DNA from: Streptomyces mirabilis
GTDB lineage: Bacteria > Actinomycetota > Actinomycetes > Streptomycetales > Streptomycetaceae
Direction of reading: 5' to 3'
NCBI RefSeq assembly: GCF_039503195.1
Contig: NZ_JBCJKP010000001.1
Span: 9,238,001 to 9,302,000, forward strand
Length of the DNA: 64,000 nt
Part shown: positions 46,535 to 54,609 of the stretch, piece by piece
How positions within the stretch are numbered: position 1 is the stretch's first letter
How the letters are laid out: every line of letters begins with the position of its first letter
Notes under the pieces: generated by a model
The model's database searches: none
The model's input: the letters and a program-made list of their open reading frames with translations, nothing else
What the model was told of the DNA's origin: nothing
Made by a program: the position numbers and the translations under genes

Positions 46535-47743
46535 TCAGGCTGCGTCCCGCCATTGGGTCCGTGCGGCGGCAAGGAACAGCAGACCGGCCGCAGCCATGGC
46601 GACGCCGACCCAGGCGGGGGATGCCCAGCCGCCGCCGAGGTCGATCGCGACGCCGCCGAGCCAGGCGCCGAGTGCGTTGGCCAGGTTGCCGGCGGCGTGG
46701 TTGCCGGCGGCGGCGAGCGTCTGGGCGTCGGCCGCCACATCCATGAGCCGGCTCTGCAGGCAAGGGACGATCGCGAAGCTCGTGCCGATCGTGAACACTC
46801 CCACGACCGCGCCGACGGGGGACGTGGAGACCACGGCGAACACGGCGAGGAAGGCGGCGAAGACGGTGAGGATGACGAACGGGGCGCTGTCGGGAAAGCG
46901 GTCGGCGAGGTATCCGCCGGCGAGGTTGCCGACGACCATCCCCAGGCCCCAGACGGCCAGTACCGCGGGCACGGCACCGGAGGGAAGGCCTGCGCGGTGT
47001 GTGAGGGTGGGGGTGATGTAGCTGTAGACGGCGAACATGCCGCCGAGGCCCACCGCCGCCGCGCCCAGCAACAGGAGGACGCCGGGCCGCAGCAGGGCCC
47101 GCAGGGCCCGGGCGCCCGTTGTCGGTTCCGGCTGGGCGGACTGGGGGACGCACAGCCGGATCAGCGTGAAGGTCACACCCGTCACGACGGCCACCAGGCC
47201 GAATGAACTGCGCCAGCCCAGGGTCTGGCCCAGCCAGGTCGCCAAGGGCACTCCGCCGACGTTGGCGATGGCCAGGCCGAGCAGGATGCGTGCGACGGCG
47301 CGGGCCCTTCGGTCCGGCGGGGACAGTTCCGCGGCCACCAGTGACGCGACACCGAAGAAGGCACCGTGCGGCAGGCCGGCGAAGAAGCGGGCGGCAAGGA
47401 GCGTCGGGAAGCCGAAGGCCAGGGCGCTCAGCAGGTTGCCGACGGTGAAGACCGCCATGAGACCGAGCAGCAGTCTGCGCCGTGGAATGCCGCCGCCGAA
47501 GACCGCGATCAGCGGTGCTCCCACGACCACTCCGAGTGCGTAGGCGCTGATCAGCCATCCGGCACGGGGAATCGACACGTCCACGCCCTGGGCGATCGTG
47601 GGCAGCAGGCCCATCGGGGTGAACTCTCCGATGCCGATGCCCAGACCACCCAGAGCCAGGGCGAAGAGTGCCCAGCCGAGTCCGAAGGGTGTCTGCGGCG
47701 CCGTCTCCTGGTCGGTGGGCAGGTAGCTCTGTGTCGAACTCAT
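46535..47743 (-). CDS. MFS transporter (DHA1/AraJ-like)
   Basis: The product has 402 residues with about twelve membrane helices. It has the MFS family pattern GIGIGEFTPMGLLPTIAQG in helix 1, PRRRLLLGLMAVF after helix 2 and RFFAGLPHGAFFG, features typical of sugar-efflux or drug-efflux carriers of the DHA1 group. The substrate is not known. It diverges from a LysR regulator, 70 bases apart, which probably controls it. ATG 47743 begins MSSTQSYLP and precedes the first helix in normal position; the open frame reaches 47872. Confidence 0.88.
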   Translation of the reverse strand: MSSTQSYLPTDQETAPQTPFGLGWALFALALGGLGIGIGEFTPMGLLPTIAQGVDVSIPRAGWLISAYALGVVVGAPLIAVFGGGIPRRRLLLGLMAVFTVGNLLSALAFGFPTLLAARFFAGLPHGAFFGVASLVAAELSPPDRRARAVARILLGLAIANVGGVPLATWLGQTLGWRSSFGLVAVVTGVTFTLIRLCVPQSAQPEPTTGARALRALLRPGVLLLLGAAAVGLGGMFAVYSYITPTLTHRAGLPSGAVPAVLAVWGLGMVVGNLAGGYLADRFPDSAPFVILTVFAAFLAVFAVVSTSPVGAVVGVFTIGTSFAIVPCLQSRLMDVAADAQTLAAAGNHAAGNLANALGAWLGGVAIDLGGGWASPAWVGVAMAAAGLLFLAAARTQWRDAA

Positions 47744-47813
47744 GTGCACAGCATCAGGACCCGATCGATATGAGTCAAAGTGATGGCCGGCATGGATGGC
47801 ATAGCATTTGTTC

Positions 47814-48695
47814 ATGGGAACACTCAGGCAGATGGAGTACCTCCTCGCAGTTGTCGAAGAGGAGTCGTTCACCCGTGCCGCCCATCGCCTCTCGGTGTCC
47901 CAGGCAACGTTGTCTCACCAGCTCAAGGCCTTGGAGGAGGCGGTCGGACAGCCCCTGGTGGAACGTCTGCCGGGTCGCGTTCTGCCGACCCAGATGGGCC
48001 GCGAATACCTTCCTCACGCGATCACCGCACTACGGTCCGCGGCGGCCGCGCGCCGCGCCGTCATGACGGGCCACGACGGCGAGCCGGTCTCCCTGCGGCT
48101 GGCGGTGCTCCCCTCGCTGGCCTCCGGCGTCCTGCCCGGTGCCATCCGCGCCTGGCGGGACGCCCACCCCGACGCCGAGGTGTCCATGCTGGAATTCCTT
48201 GACGGTGACCGGCTGCCCAGGGAGATGTTGCGGGGTGTCGCCGACCTCGCCGTCGGCCCGGTCCCGGACGGCTGGCCGGGCGAGGTGTACCCCCTGTACC
48301 GGGAGGAACTGGTGGTGGTGCTCCCCGCCGACGACATGTGTGCCGACGCCACCGGTACCCCCCTGGACCTCGCGCTGCTGGCGGATCGGGACTGGGTCCT
48401 GCACTCCGAGAGCAACCCGTTGGCATCCCTGGTTCTGCAAGCGTGCGCACGCGCGGGGTTCACCCCACGGGCGGCCGTCTCGACCCACCACCCGGCCGCC
48501 GCGGTTCGGCTCGCCGCCGCCGGGCTGGGGCCGGCACTGGTTCCCCGCGCGTCCGTGAGCGATGACGTCGCCGTCACCTGGCGCGTGCCACGACCCGAGG
48601 TCGGCTGCGACCTGGTGGCCTACACACGCGGACCTGCTGCGCCGCACGTCATGGCATTCGTACGGGCTCTCGGCGGCACGGAGCTGGGACGTTAG
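47814..48695 (+). CDS. LysR family regulator divergent from the MFS exporter
   Basis: The product has 293 residues with an N-terminal HTH (TLRQMEYLLAVVEEESFTRA) and an effector-binding domain. It faces the MFS gene across 70 bases that contain possible T-N11-A sites, so it likely senses the transported compound. The ATG at 47814 is preferred over the TTG at 47808. Its stop overlaps that of the next, convergent LysR gene (48692-48695). Confidence 0.87.
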   Translation: MGTLRQMEYLLAVVEEESFTRAAHRLSVSQATLSHQLKALEEAVGQPLVERLPGRVLPTQMGREYLPHAITALRSAAAARRAVMTGHDGEPVSLRLAVLPSLASGVLPGAIRAWRDAHPDAEVSMLEFLDGDRLPREMLRGVADLAVGPVPDGWPGEVYPLYREELVVVLPADDMCADATGTPLDLALLADRDWVLHSESNPLASLVLQACARAGFTPRAAVSTHHPAAAVRLAAAGLGPALVPRASVSDDVAVTWRVPRPEVGCDLVAYTRGPAAPHVMAFVRALGGTELGR

Positions 48696-49567
48696 AGCGT
48701 GCCGTGCTCGGCGAGCACCTCGATGAAGGCCAGCGCCGCCGGTGACGGATCTGGGCGGGTGAAGGCCGCGAGTTCCCGCAGCACGGGTGGATCGGGACGA
48801 CGCGCATGTCCCGCGAACCGCTGCGGGATCATGTTCCCGGGAACAAGCGCGGGCCCGAGCCCCGCGACGGCGAGTTCCACCGCCGTGTCGGTGTAGTGGA
48901 TGCGGGCCGCCACCCGGGGAGTGAACCCCGCCATCGCGCACGCTTCGTCCACCACCAGGCTCAGGCCGACCTCCCGTGCGTAGAGCACCCAGGGCCGGTC
49001 GGCGAGTTCTCCCAGCGCGACGACGTCCGAGTCGCGCGAGAGCAGCGGGTCGTCACTGGGCAGCACGATCAGGAATTCCTCGTGCCCGAGGGTCCGCACC
49101 GGCCCCCTCCAGGTACGGGCCGGAGGTCCGACAGCCACGTCCGCACCACCTCGGTTCATCGCCTCGGCGAGCAGCTCGGCGTGCGTGTACTCCTCAAGTC
49201 GTACCGGCACCAGAGGGTGCGCTCGGCGCCAGACCGTGATGGCTGCGGGAACGATGCCGAGCGTGACGGACTGGAGCGTCGCGAGGCGCAACTCGCCTCC
49301 TGTCAGGAGCCCGGCGGCCCGTGCCGCCGAGTTCGCCTGCCGCGCACTTGCCACCGCCGCCGCTGCGTGGCCCAGGAAAGCTGCCCCCGCGGCTGTCAGC
49401 CCCGCTCCTCCCGCGCCGCGCTCGAACAGCACCGCCCGCAAGCTTTGTTCGAGATCCCGGATCTGGTGCGACAAGGCGGGCTGTGTCACCCCGAGGCGCC
49501 TGGCCGCCTCGGTGAAGGATCCCTCTTCCGCGACAGCGATCACGTACTCGAATTGGCGCAGCGTCAC
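48692..49567 (-). CDS. LysR family regulator
   Basis: The product has 291 residues and is a second LysR protein (LRQFEYVIAVAEEGSFTEAA, then an effector domain). It resembles the neighbouring convergent LysR protein, sharing LRQ(M/F)EY, the SFT(R/E)AA box and the TLxxGxVPGAI-type region, so the two may be old duplicates. No enzyme gene lies beside it; its upstream side is the decayed ISAs1 region. The four-base stop overlap with the other LysR gene leaves no room for a terminator. Confidence 0.85.
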   Translation of the reverse strand: MTLRQFEYVIAVAEEGSFTEAARRLGVTQPALSHQIRDLEQSLRAVLFERGAGGAGLTAAGAAFLGHAAAAVASARQANSAARAAGLLTGGELRLATLQSVTLGIVPAAITVWRRAHPLVPVRLEEYTHAELLAEAMNRGGADVAVGPPARTWRGPVRTLGHEEFLIVLPSDDPLLSRDSDVVALGELADRPWVLYAREVGLSLVVDEACAMAGFTPRVAARIHYTDTAVELAVAGLGPALVPGNMIPQRFAGHARRPDPPVLRELAAFTRPDPSPAALAFIEVLAEHGTL

Positions 49568-49640
49568 GCCCCAAGCTTAGAGTCCCGCCCTCGCCGGGCT
49601 GACCGGCGAACACCCGGGGCAGGTCGACGACGGCAGGACA

Positions 49641-49830
49641 GACCAGGGTGTCACCGGGTTCGTCGACCGGGTCGGCGGCGTACCGGGCGAGCCAGGCGCC
49701 CACGGCGTCGTCCAGGGCTTCGCCGTCCAAGCGGGCCAGAAGCCGTCCCAGTGTGGAGGCGTTCGGCGTGCTGGAGGTCAGTCCGAGTTGTTCGCGCAGG
49801 TCGGAGAGGGCGGAGCTGTGACGGTTCCGG
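49641..49830 (-). pseudogene. Remnant of an ISAs1-type transposase (N-terminal part)
   Basis: On the minus strand a stretch reads SALSDLREQLGLTSSTPNAS, TLGRLLARLDGEALDDAVGA and WLARYAADP. This is typical of the N-terminal region of ISAs1 (IS4-like) transposases. It stops after GDTLV, where an AVDGKT box should follow. No catalytic part remains. It lies left of the hairpin at 49894-49950. The rest of 49568-50172 has no gene. Confidence 0.65.
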
Positions 49831-49893
49831 GCAGGTGGAATCGGTGTCCGCGCAGTGGCGTTGCAGGACACCGACTGGGGGGATGGCACGCGA

Positions 49894-49950
49894 ACGCGAC
49901 CCCTGTTCGTGATCAAAGGCTTCGAGAAGCTTGATCATCAGGGGTCGCGT
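49894..49950. repeat. Long interrupted hairpin containing copy 1 of the 28-bp repeat
   Basis: ACGCGACCCCTG (49894-49905) pairs with CAGGGGTCGCGT (49939-49950). TGATCAA and GCTTC/GAAGC pair inside, making a long stem with small bulges. It may mark the end of the ISAs1-type element or act as a terminator. Confidence 0.65.
49903..49930 (+). repeat. 28-bp direct repeat, copy 1
   Basis: This stretch (CTGTTCGTGATCAAAGGCTT then CGAGAAGC) is identical to 53849-53876 in the same orientation. The two copies bracket the AraC and GMC genes and the IS5 remnant. Confidence 0.85.
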
Positions 49951-50069
49951 CTCTCGTTGCCGAACTGGACGAACCGGCCACGGCGGCGCGTACGCAGGCG
50001 ATCAGCTCATCTCGCCGAATCAGAACGCATCAGCTCCGTCCCTCGACCGTTGCCATGCGGGTCGTCTGT

Positions 50070-50150
50070 AGGAAGATTGGCACAGTGCACACATGAGCCG
50101 TGGTGACGTCCTGCGGAACACGAGTACCACAGGATGGCGTTGAAGCAATG
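50070..50150 (+). repeat. Diverged ~80-bp repeat, copy 1 (AraC gene upstream region)
   Basis: The segment AGGAAGATTGGCACAG ... GACGTCC ... GGAACACGAG ... GCGTTG aligns with 53672-53752 (by eye roughly two thirds identical). Both probably descend from one promoter-bearing sequence. Confidence 0.5.
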
Positions 50151-50172
50151 ACGGTGAGGGGATCAGAGAGTC

Positions 50173-51207
50173 ATGCACAGTTCTGGAGCGGGGGTCGACG
50201 GCGCGCGTGGGGTGCTCGCAGTGGACTCGACCGCCCCGGGCGCCGCACCGCGGGGACTCGACGCCTTCCGGCGCGGGTGGGAGACGCAGATCGGCGACGA
50301 TGTCTTCCAACTGCCGGCCTTCAGCCCGGACACGATCGGTGACTTCCGGGTCAAGGGCAACGTGGCCAAGGTGCATGGCGCGGCGATCGCCGATCTTCAC
50401 GCCGCGTCGGCAACCCGGACCGCGGACGCCCCCGGCGGCGATCAGGATCTGGTGGCCATGTACGTGGTGCAGCGCGGCGCATGGACTCTGGGCGGCCCGC
50501 CCGGTCGCGGCGAGCAGACCGTACCGGCCGGGCAGTTCCTCGTCCGGCACGTCGGGCGCCTGACGGCCTTCGAGACGACGGCGCACCTCAAGGCGAAGTT
50601 CTTGGTCCTGCCCCCCGGCGAGCTCAAACCCCTGCTCGGGAACCGGGTCATCACCGGGCCGGCGGACTCGGCCGAGATACGCCTGCTGACGGCCCTCACG
50701 GACATGATCCACACAACTGTGGCCGACCTAGGCCCAGCCGGTGTGGAAGCCACCCACGGCGCCCTGATCGAGCTGGCCAAGGCGGTGGCGAAGGGCCGGT
50801 TCGACGACGTGGAACCCCGGCTGGCTCCCGCTCTCACCCAGGCAGCCAAGGACCTCGCGGACCGCCGGCTCGCTGATCCCGAACTTTCTCCTGCGATGCT
50901 TGCACGTGAACTCAACGTCTCCGTCCGTACGCTGCACCGGGCATTCGCCGCGGTGGGCGGACAGGTGGCCACCTACATCCGCCACCGGCGACTGCAAGAG
51001 GCCCGGCTCGCCCTCACCGCGCCGTCAGGTCGCCTGAGTATCTCGGAGCTCGCCGCACACTGGCAGTTCGCGGACAGCAGCCACTTCACCCGGACCTTCA
51101 AGAAGCACTACGGTCAGACTCCCACCGAGTACGCCCGCTCGACCGGAGCAGCCTCGCCCTCGCCGAACAGGCACCTGCCGGGCCACGGGCCGGCCGAAAG
51201 CGCGTGA
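50173..51207 (+). CDS. AraC family transcriptional regulator
   Basis: The product has 344 residues. A cupin-like N-terminal domain (VAMYVVQRGAWTL, FLVRHVGRLTAFE) of the AraC_binding_2 type precedes the C-terminal double HTH (LARELNVSVRTLHRAFAAVG and ELAAHWQFADSSHFTRTFKK, ending YGQTPTEYARS). It probably regulates a nearby catabolic gene; the convergent GMC oxidoreductase is the natural candidate, though both genes sit in an eroded island. The start ATG 50173 has AGAGAG upstream. Codon use is like the rest of the window. Confidence 0.87.
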   Translation: MHSSGAGVDGARGVLAVDSTAPGAAPRGLDAFRRGWETQIGDDVFQLPAFSPDTIGDFRVKGNVAKVHGAAIADLHAASATRTADAPGGDQDLVAMYVVQRGAWTLGGPPGRGEQTVPAGQFLVRHVGRLTAFETTAHLKAKFLVLPPGELKPLLGNRVITGPADSAEIRLLTALTDMIHTTVADLGPAGVEATHGALIELAKAVAKGRFDDVEPRLAPALTQAAKDLADRRLADPELSPAMLARELNVSVRTLHRAFAAVGGQVATYIRHRRLQEARLALTAPSGRLSISELAAHWQFADSSHFTRTFKKHYGQTPTEYARSTGAASPSPNRHLPGHGPAESA

Positions 51208-51421
51208 CAAAGGTACGACCGCAGTTCAGCGGATGCCCCCAACTCGTGTCCCGAGCAGGGCAGGGCGGCGCTGTGGGCGTCCTGGGCATGTGACCGCGGC
51301 GGGACGTTGCCGATGAGGGCGCGGATCCGGGTGACCTCGCCGCCGGCGCCCGCGGGGCCCTCGGCCTTTAGGAACGCGGCGCTTCCCGGCGAACTGAGAG
51401 GTGATCCACCGCCCCGCGGCT

Positions 51422-51573
51422 CACCATGGGGTGGTGCTTGCTGGCCGCCTTCCGCTGGCCGACCGACGACGGACCGGCGTCAGCTCCCCCGCTTTCGCGT
51501 GTATGGGTCAGCCGTCCACACCGGCCTTGGACCCGTCGAGCTCGCAGGCCGCGTTGAGTTCGGCAAGCAGGAT
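51422..51573 (-). pseudogene. Remnant of an IS5-type transposase
   Basis: The minus strand reads ILLAELNAACELDGSKAGVDG, then a TGA stop (51508-51510), PIHAKAGELTP, and after a frame change RKAASKHHPMV. These match the DDE core of IS5-type transposases (LLAELNAAGELDW-VDGSHI, RRKTGSKHHLI). It is inactive. No terminal repeats were recognised. The remainder of the 459-base gap (51208-51666) contains nothing else I can name. Confidence 0.7.
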
Positions 51574-51666
51574 GCCGACAGCCGGTCGAGACTCCGACCA
51601 GCTGCCGGCGGTCCAGGCGTCGGGGGATGAGCGCGTTGCGGAAGCGCCGTGGGCGCTGATGAAGGC

Positions 51667-53172
51667 TCAGTCGAGCAGTTCGGCGGCCCGTTCGGCGATG
51701 GCGTAGACGGTCGCGTTGGTGTTGGCCGAGGGGATGGACGGCATCACCGAGGCATCGGCGACCCGCAGTCCGGCTATTCCGTGCACGCGAAGGTTCGCAG
51801 GGTCGACGACGGCATCGGCGTCGGTTCCCATGCGGCAGGTGCCGGTGAAGTGGAAGTAGGGGCCGGTGGCCTTGCGGATGAACTCGTCCACGGATTCGCC
51901 GCTCGTCCCGGAGCCCGGCACCGCTTCCTGCTTGCGCCAGTCGGCGAACGCCTCGGCCTCCCCGATGCGGCGTGCCAGGGCCAGGCCCTTGCGCATGATC
52001 TCCAGATCACGGTCGTCGCTCAGGTAGCCGGGGTCGACGACGGGAGCGCTGCCGGGATGGGCGTCCGCCAGGCGCACGGTGCCGCTGCTATGCGGAGCCA
52101 TCGCGGAGAAAGCAATGGAGTAGCCGTTGGCCGGCGGCTGGCCCCATGCCGACGGGAGCGGTGCGGCGACGACGTAGACCTGAAGGTCCGGCCGCGCCGC
52201 GGCGGGGTCGCTGTACAGCAGACCCATCATTTCGGCCGGCGGGTTGGCAGGAACGAACGGGACGGGCTGGATGGCCTCGTACACCACGCCCGCCATCGGA
52301 TGGTCCTGCAGATGGGAGCCCACTCCCGGCAGGTCGGCGACGACGTCGATACCGTGTTCCTCAAGGTGTTGTGCCGGGCCGATCCCTGACAGCATCAGGA
52401 GGTGTGCGGAACCGATGGCTCCCGCGGTCAGTATCACCTCGGCGCCATCGACGGACAGGTGCTCCCCACCGATGGTGTACTCGACGCCGGTGCAGCGGCC
52501 CGCGGTGGTGCGCAGCCGCTGCACGGTCGCGTCCGTGACGACGTCCAGGTTCGGCCGGTCGAGGAACGGACGGATGTAGGCGTCGGCCGCGCTCTGGCGG
52601 GCGCCGCCGGGCAGATTCATGTCACTCCATCCGAACCCGGTCTCCAGCCCGCTGCCGATGTCATCGGCGCATGCGAACCCAGCCTCCACCGCGGCGTCGA
52701 CGCCCGCCGTGGCCAGGGGATGGGGTTCCGGGACCGGGGCGACCACGACCGGCCCGTCCGTGCCCCGCACGGAGGCATCACGGCTGCGCGTGCTCTCGCT
52801 GCGGCGGAAATAGGGCAGCAGATCGTCGAAACCCCACCCTGGAGCACCGAGGCCGGGCCATTCGTCGTAACCGGAGCGGTGCCCCCGCAGGTGGTAGAGG
52901 CCGTTGATGCTCGACGATCCGCCGAGCGCTTTGCCGCGCAGCACGTCAGCGACCCTGCCTGTACCGGCCTGCACGGTCGAGGCGCCCAGCCAGAGGGACG
53001 ACGGGTCGAACCCCAGGAAGCCCCAAGGAGATGCCATCGTCTCGGTTGCGTCCCGGGCTCCGGCCTCCAGCAGCAACACCCGCACGCCGGGGCGTTCCGA
53101 AAGCCGGGAGGCAATCACGCATCCCGCTGTCCCCGCTCCCACCACGACATAGTCATAAGGACTCTTGCCCAT
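51667..53172 (-). CDS. GMC family oxidoreductase (choline-dehydrogenase-like)
   Basis: The product has 501 residues. The FAD Rossmann motif VVGAGTAGCVIASRLSE is at the N-terminus, followed by GGSSSINGLYHLRGH. The GMC C-terminal part GTCRMGTDADAVVDPANLRV has the active-site His preceding it (YFHFTG), and the Asn partner occurs in SANTNATVYAIAERAAEL. It oxidises alcohols, perhaps choline-like, sugar or aryl alcohols. The second ATG (53172) lies 5 bases after GGAG and is preferred over 53175 and the GTG at 53190. Nothing upstream within 500 bases is a functional gene. Confidence 0.88.
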   Translation of the reverse strand: MGKSPYDYVVVGAGTAGCVIASRLSERPGVRVLLLEAGARDATETMASPWGFLGFDPSSLWLGASTVQAGTGRVADVLRGKALGGSSSINGLYHLRGHRSGYDEWPGLGAPGWGFDDLLPYFRRSESTRSRDASVRGTDGPVVVAPVPEPHPLATAGVDAAVEAGFACADDIGSGLETGFGWSDMNLPGGARQSAADAYIRPFLDRPNLDVVTDATVQRLRTTAGRCTGVEYTIGGEHLSVDGAEVILTAGAIGSAHLLMLSGIGPAQHLEEHGIDVVADLPGVGSHLQDHPMAGVVYEAIQPVPFVPANPPAEMMGLLYSDPAAARPDLQVYVVAAPLPSAWGQPPANGYSIAFSAMAPHSSGTVRLADAHPGSAPVVDPGYLSDDRDLEIMRKGLALARRIGEAEAFADWRKQEAVPGSGTSGESVDEFIRKATGPYFHFTGTCRMGTDADAVVDPANLRVHGIAGLRVADASVMPSIPSANTNATVYAIAERAAELLD

Positions 53173-53671
53173 CATGTCTCCGCTTTCCACGGCAGCCTTG
53201 TCCGACCACCGGATTTCAGGAAATCAGCTCCTCGACGATCAAGGAGCTGATTATGCTTATGTGCTAAAGGGGTCCAAAAGTGAGGAGGGCTGTCTTCGCG
53301 TCAGCCCTATGGGTCGCCCAGCCGCGTCCGCGCCCGGTGCGCAGAAGGCGTGGAACCGGCTGATCAGCAGCGAGCGGGCTCCAGCGGAGCACGGCTGTCC
53401 GGATGGACGCCCGTCACGCGCCCCTGCCGGTGCGGGCGTTGCCGGTGCTGACGGACACCGAGGTGACCCGGTGACCAACGATCACCTTGATCCGGCGGTC
53501 CTGGGCGCGCCCGACCCGCACACGGCCGATCACCCCGTTGCTGATGTACATGCCAGCGCCGGTACCTGATGACGGCCGCGCGGCCGGAATTCTCTTGGTT
53601 CACGAGTTTCTCGTCTTTGGTGGTGTACCCGTCCAGGAACAGCCCGGGTGTTCCCTCTGCCGTCGAAGCTT
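53173..53671. other. Eroded intergenic sequence upstream of the GMC gene
   Basis: These 499 bases lack a gene I can support. Short frames on both strands have no homology I recognise and no ribosome sites. A region near 53410-53560 on the minus strand reads as a short Val/Arg-rich peptide and could be another decayed gene. Confidence 0.4.
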
Positions 53672-53752
53672 AGGAAAACCGACACAGCACGCACTTGAAC
53701 CACCGCGACGTCCGTTCGGAACCTGAGCGCCATAAGACAACGTTGGGCACAT
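53672..53752 (+). repeat. Diverged ~80-bp repeat, copy 2
   Basis: Aligned with 50070-50150: AGGAAAACCGACACAG ... GACGTCC ... GGAACCTGAG ... ACGTTG. Confidence 0.5.
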
Positions 53753-53809
53753 GCTTCGAGGCCGAACCTGACGCCCCATCGGAACGATGCCAAGCAGGTG
53801 CCGCATCTC

Positions 53810-53842
53810 CGCCTCGGCCCCCTCGTCCGAGGGGCCGAGGCG
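53810..53842. terminator. 12-bp hairpin next to the 28-bp repeat
   Basis: CGCCTCGGCCCC (53810-53821) and GGGGCCGAGGCG (53831-53842) are perfect arms around a 9-base loop. Confidence 0.65.
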
Positions 53843-53848
53843 ACCGGC

Positions 53849-53876
53849 CTGTTCGTGATCAAAGGCTTCGAGAAGC
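53849..53876 (+). repeat. 28-bp direct repeat, copy 2
   Basis: Identical to 49903-49930. It abuts the ApbE remnant: homology to ApbE begins right after this copy. Confidence 0.85.
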
Positions 53877-54127
53877 AGGCGGTGTGCGCCTCCGCCACCA
53901 ACCGGCGTGCCCGGGGACCGGGCCTGCACCACGTCCTCGACGGTCGCACCGGCCTCCCGACCAACGACATCCTCGCCACCTGGGTCGTCGCCGACGTGCC
54001 GGCGACCGCCCTGTTCTTCGCCGCACCCGATCAACTCGCCGCCATCCACCGCTTCGCCTACGTCCGCGTCGGATCGGACGGCCGTGTCGACGCGTCCCCC
54101 GACTTCGACGGCGAATTCTTCACCTGA
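53877..54127 (+). pseudogene. C-terminal fragment of an ApbE-type FAD:protein FMN transferase
   Basis: In the frame read from 53798, the residues after the 28-bp repeat are AVCASATNRRARGPG, then LHHVLDGRTGLP, then ILATWVVAD, followed by ATALFFAAPDQLAAIHRF and a C-terminal VGSDGRVDASPDFDGEF. These follow the C-terminal order of ApbE proteins (ATSxxxRRR, hHxxDPRTG, TALF, wP). The first two thirds, with the FAD-binding residues, are gone, and the piece between VVAD and ATALFF looks shortened. The fusion to the repeat marks the deletion boundary. Confidence 0.68.
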
Positions 54128-54203
54128 CCGACGGACCACACCCAACGGCGGCTCAGCAGTGCGTTCGGACAGGAAGTTTCATGATCAAAACGGCGAATAG
54201 AGC

Positions 54204-54330
54204 GCCACCGGCTGGTACGGGAGCATGCCGAATCACCTCACGGTCTCCCTCATGCTGACCGACGCCGTCATCACCGACGTCACCGTCACACCCCTCGCCA
54301 ACGGGGCTTCATCTCACGCTGGTACCACAG
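54204..54330 (+). pseudogene. Fragment of an FMN-binding (PF04205-like) small protein
   Basis: The plus strand encodes ATGWYGSMPNHLTVSLMLTD, then AVITDVTVTPLANGASS. This resembles the start of small actinobacterial FMN-binding proteins (GWYGSLPSHLTVSLTLTDGVITDVTVTPLAT is the usual order, in parts). The reading then loses homology and no stop-to-start gene is left. It lies 77 bases after the ApbE fragment, a normal partner, which supports the reading. Confidence 0.55.
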
Positions 54331-54419
54331 CCAGGGCCTCCGCTCCGCCCATGACATGCGGAGCGCGGTGGCGGCTCTGACCACCGTCTGTCGAAGGTTC
54401 TGTATGCGCGAACAGATGG

Positions 54420-54447
54420 CTCCCCCTCACCGAAGGGTGAGGGGGAG
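54420..54447. terminator. 12-bp hairpin
   Basis: CTCCCCCTCACC (54420-54431), loop GAAG, then GGTGAGGGGGAG (54436-54447). It may have ended the lost flavin gene pair; no other gene ends close by on the plus strand. Confidence 0.7.
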
Positions 54448-54609
54448 ACCAGCCTTTTCCGGCGGCTCACATACGCTGCTCAATCAGTTGCGCACCTTCA
54501 CCCGTCTTGGCGCTGCCCGACTCCGTTGCTGCGCCGCGATCGTGGTGACATCAAGCCTCGGTAGGTGACAACTATCCCCGGTAGGCACAGTCGGCCACCC
54601 GGGCAGGTG

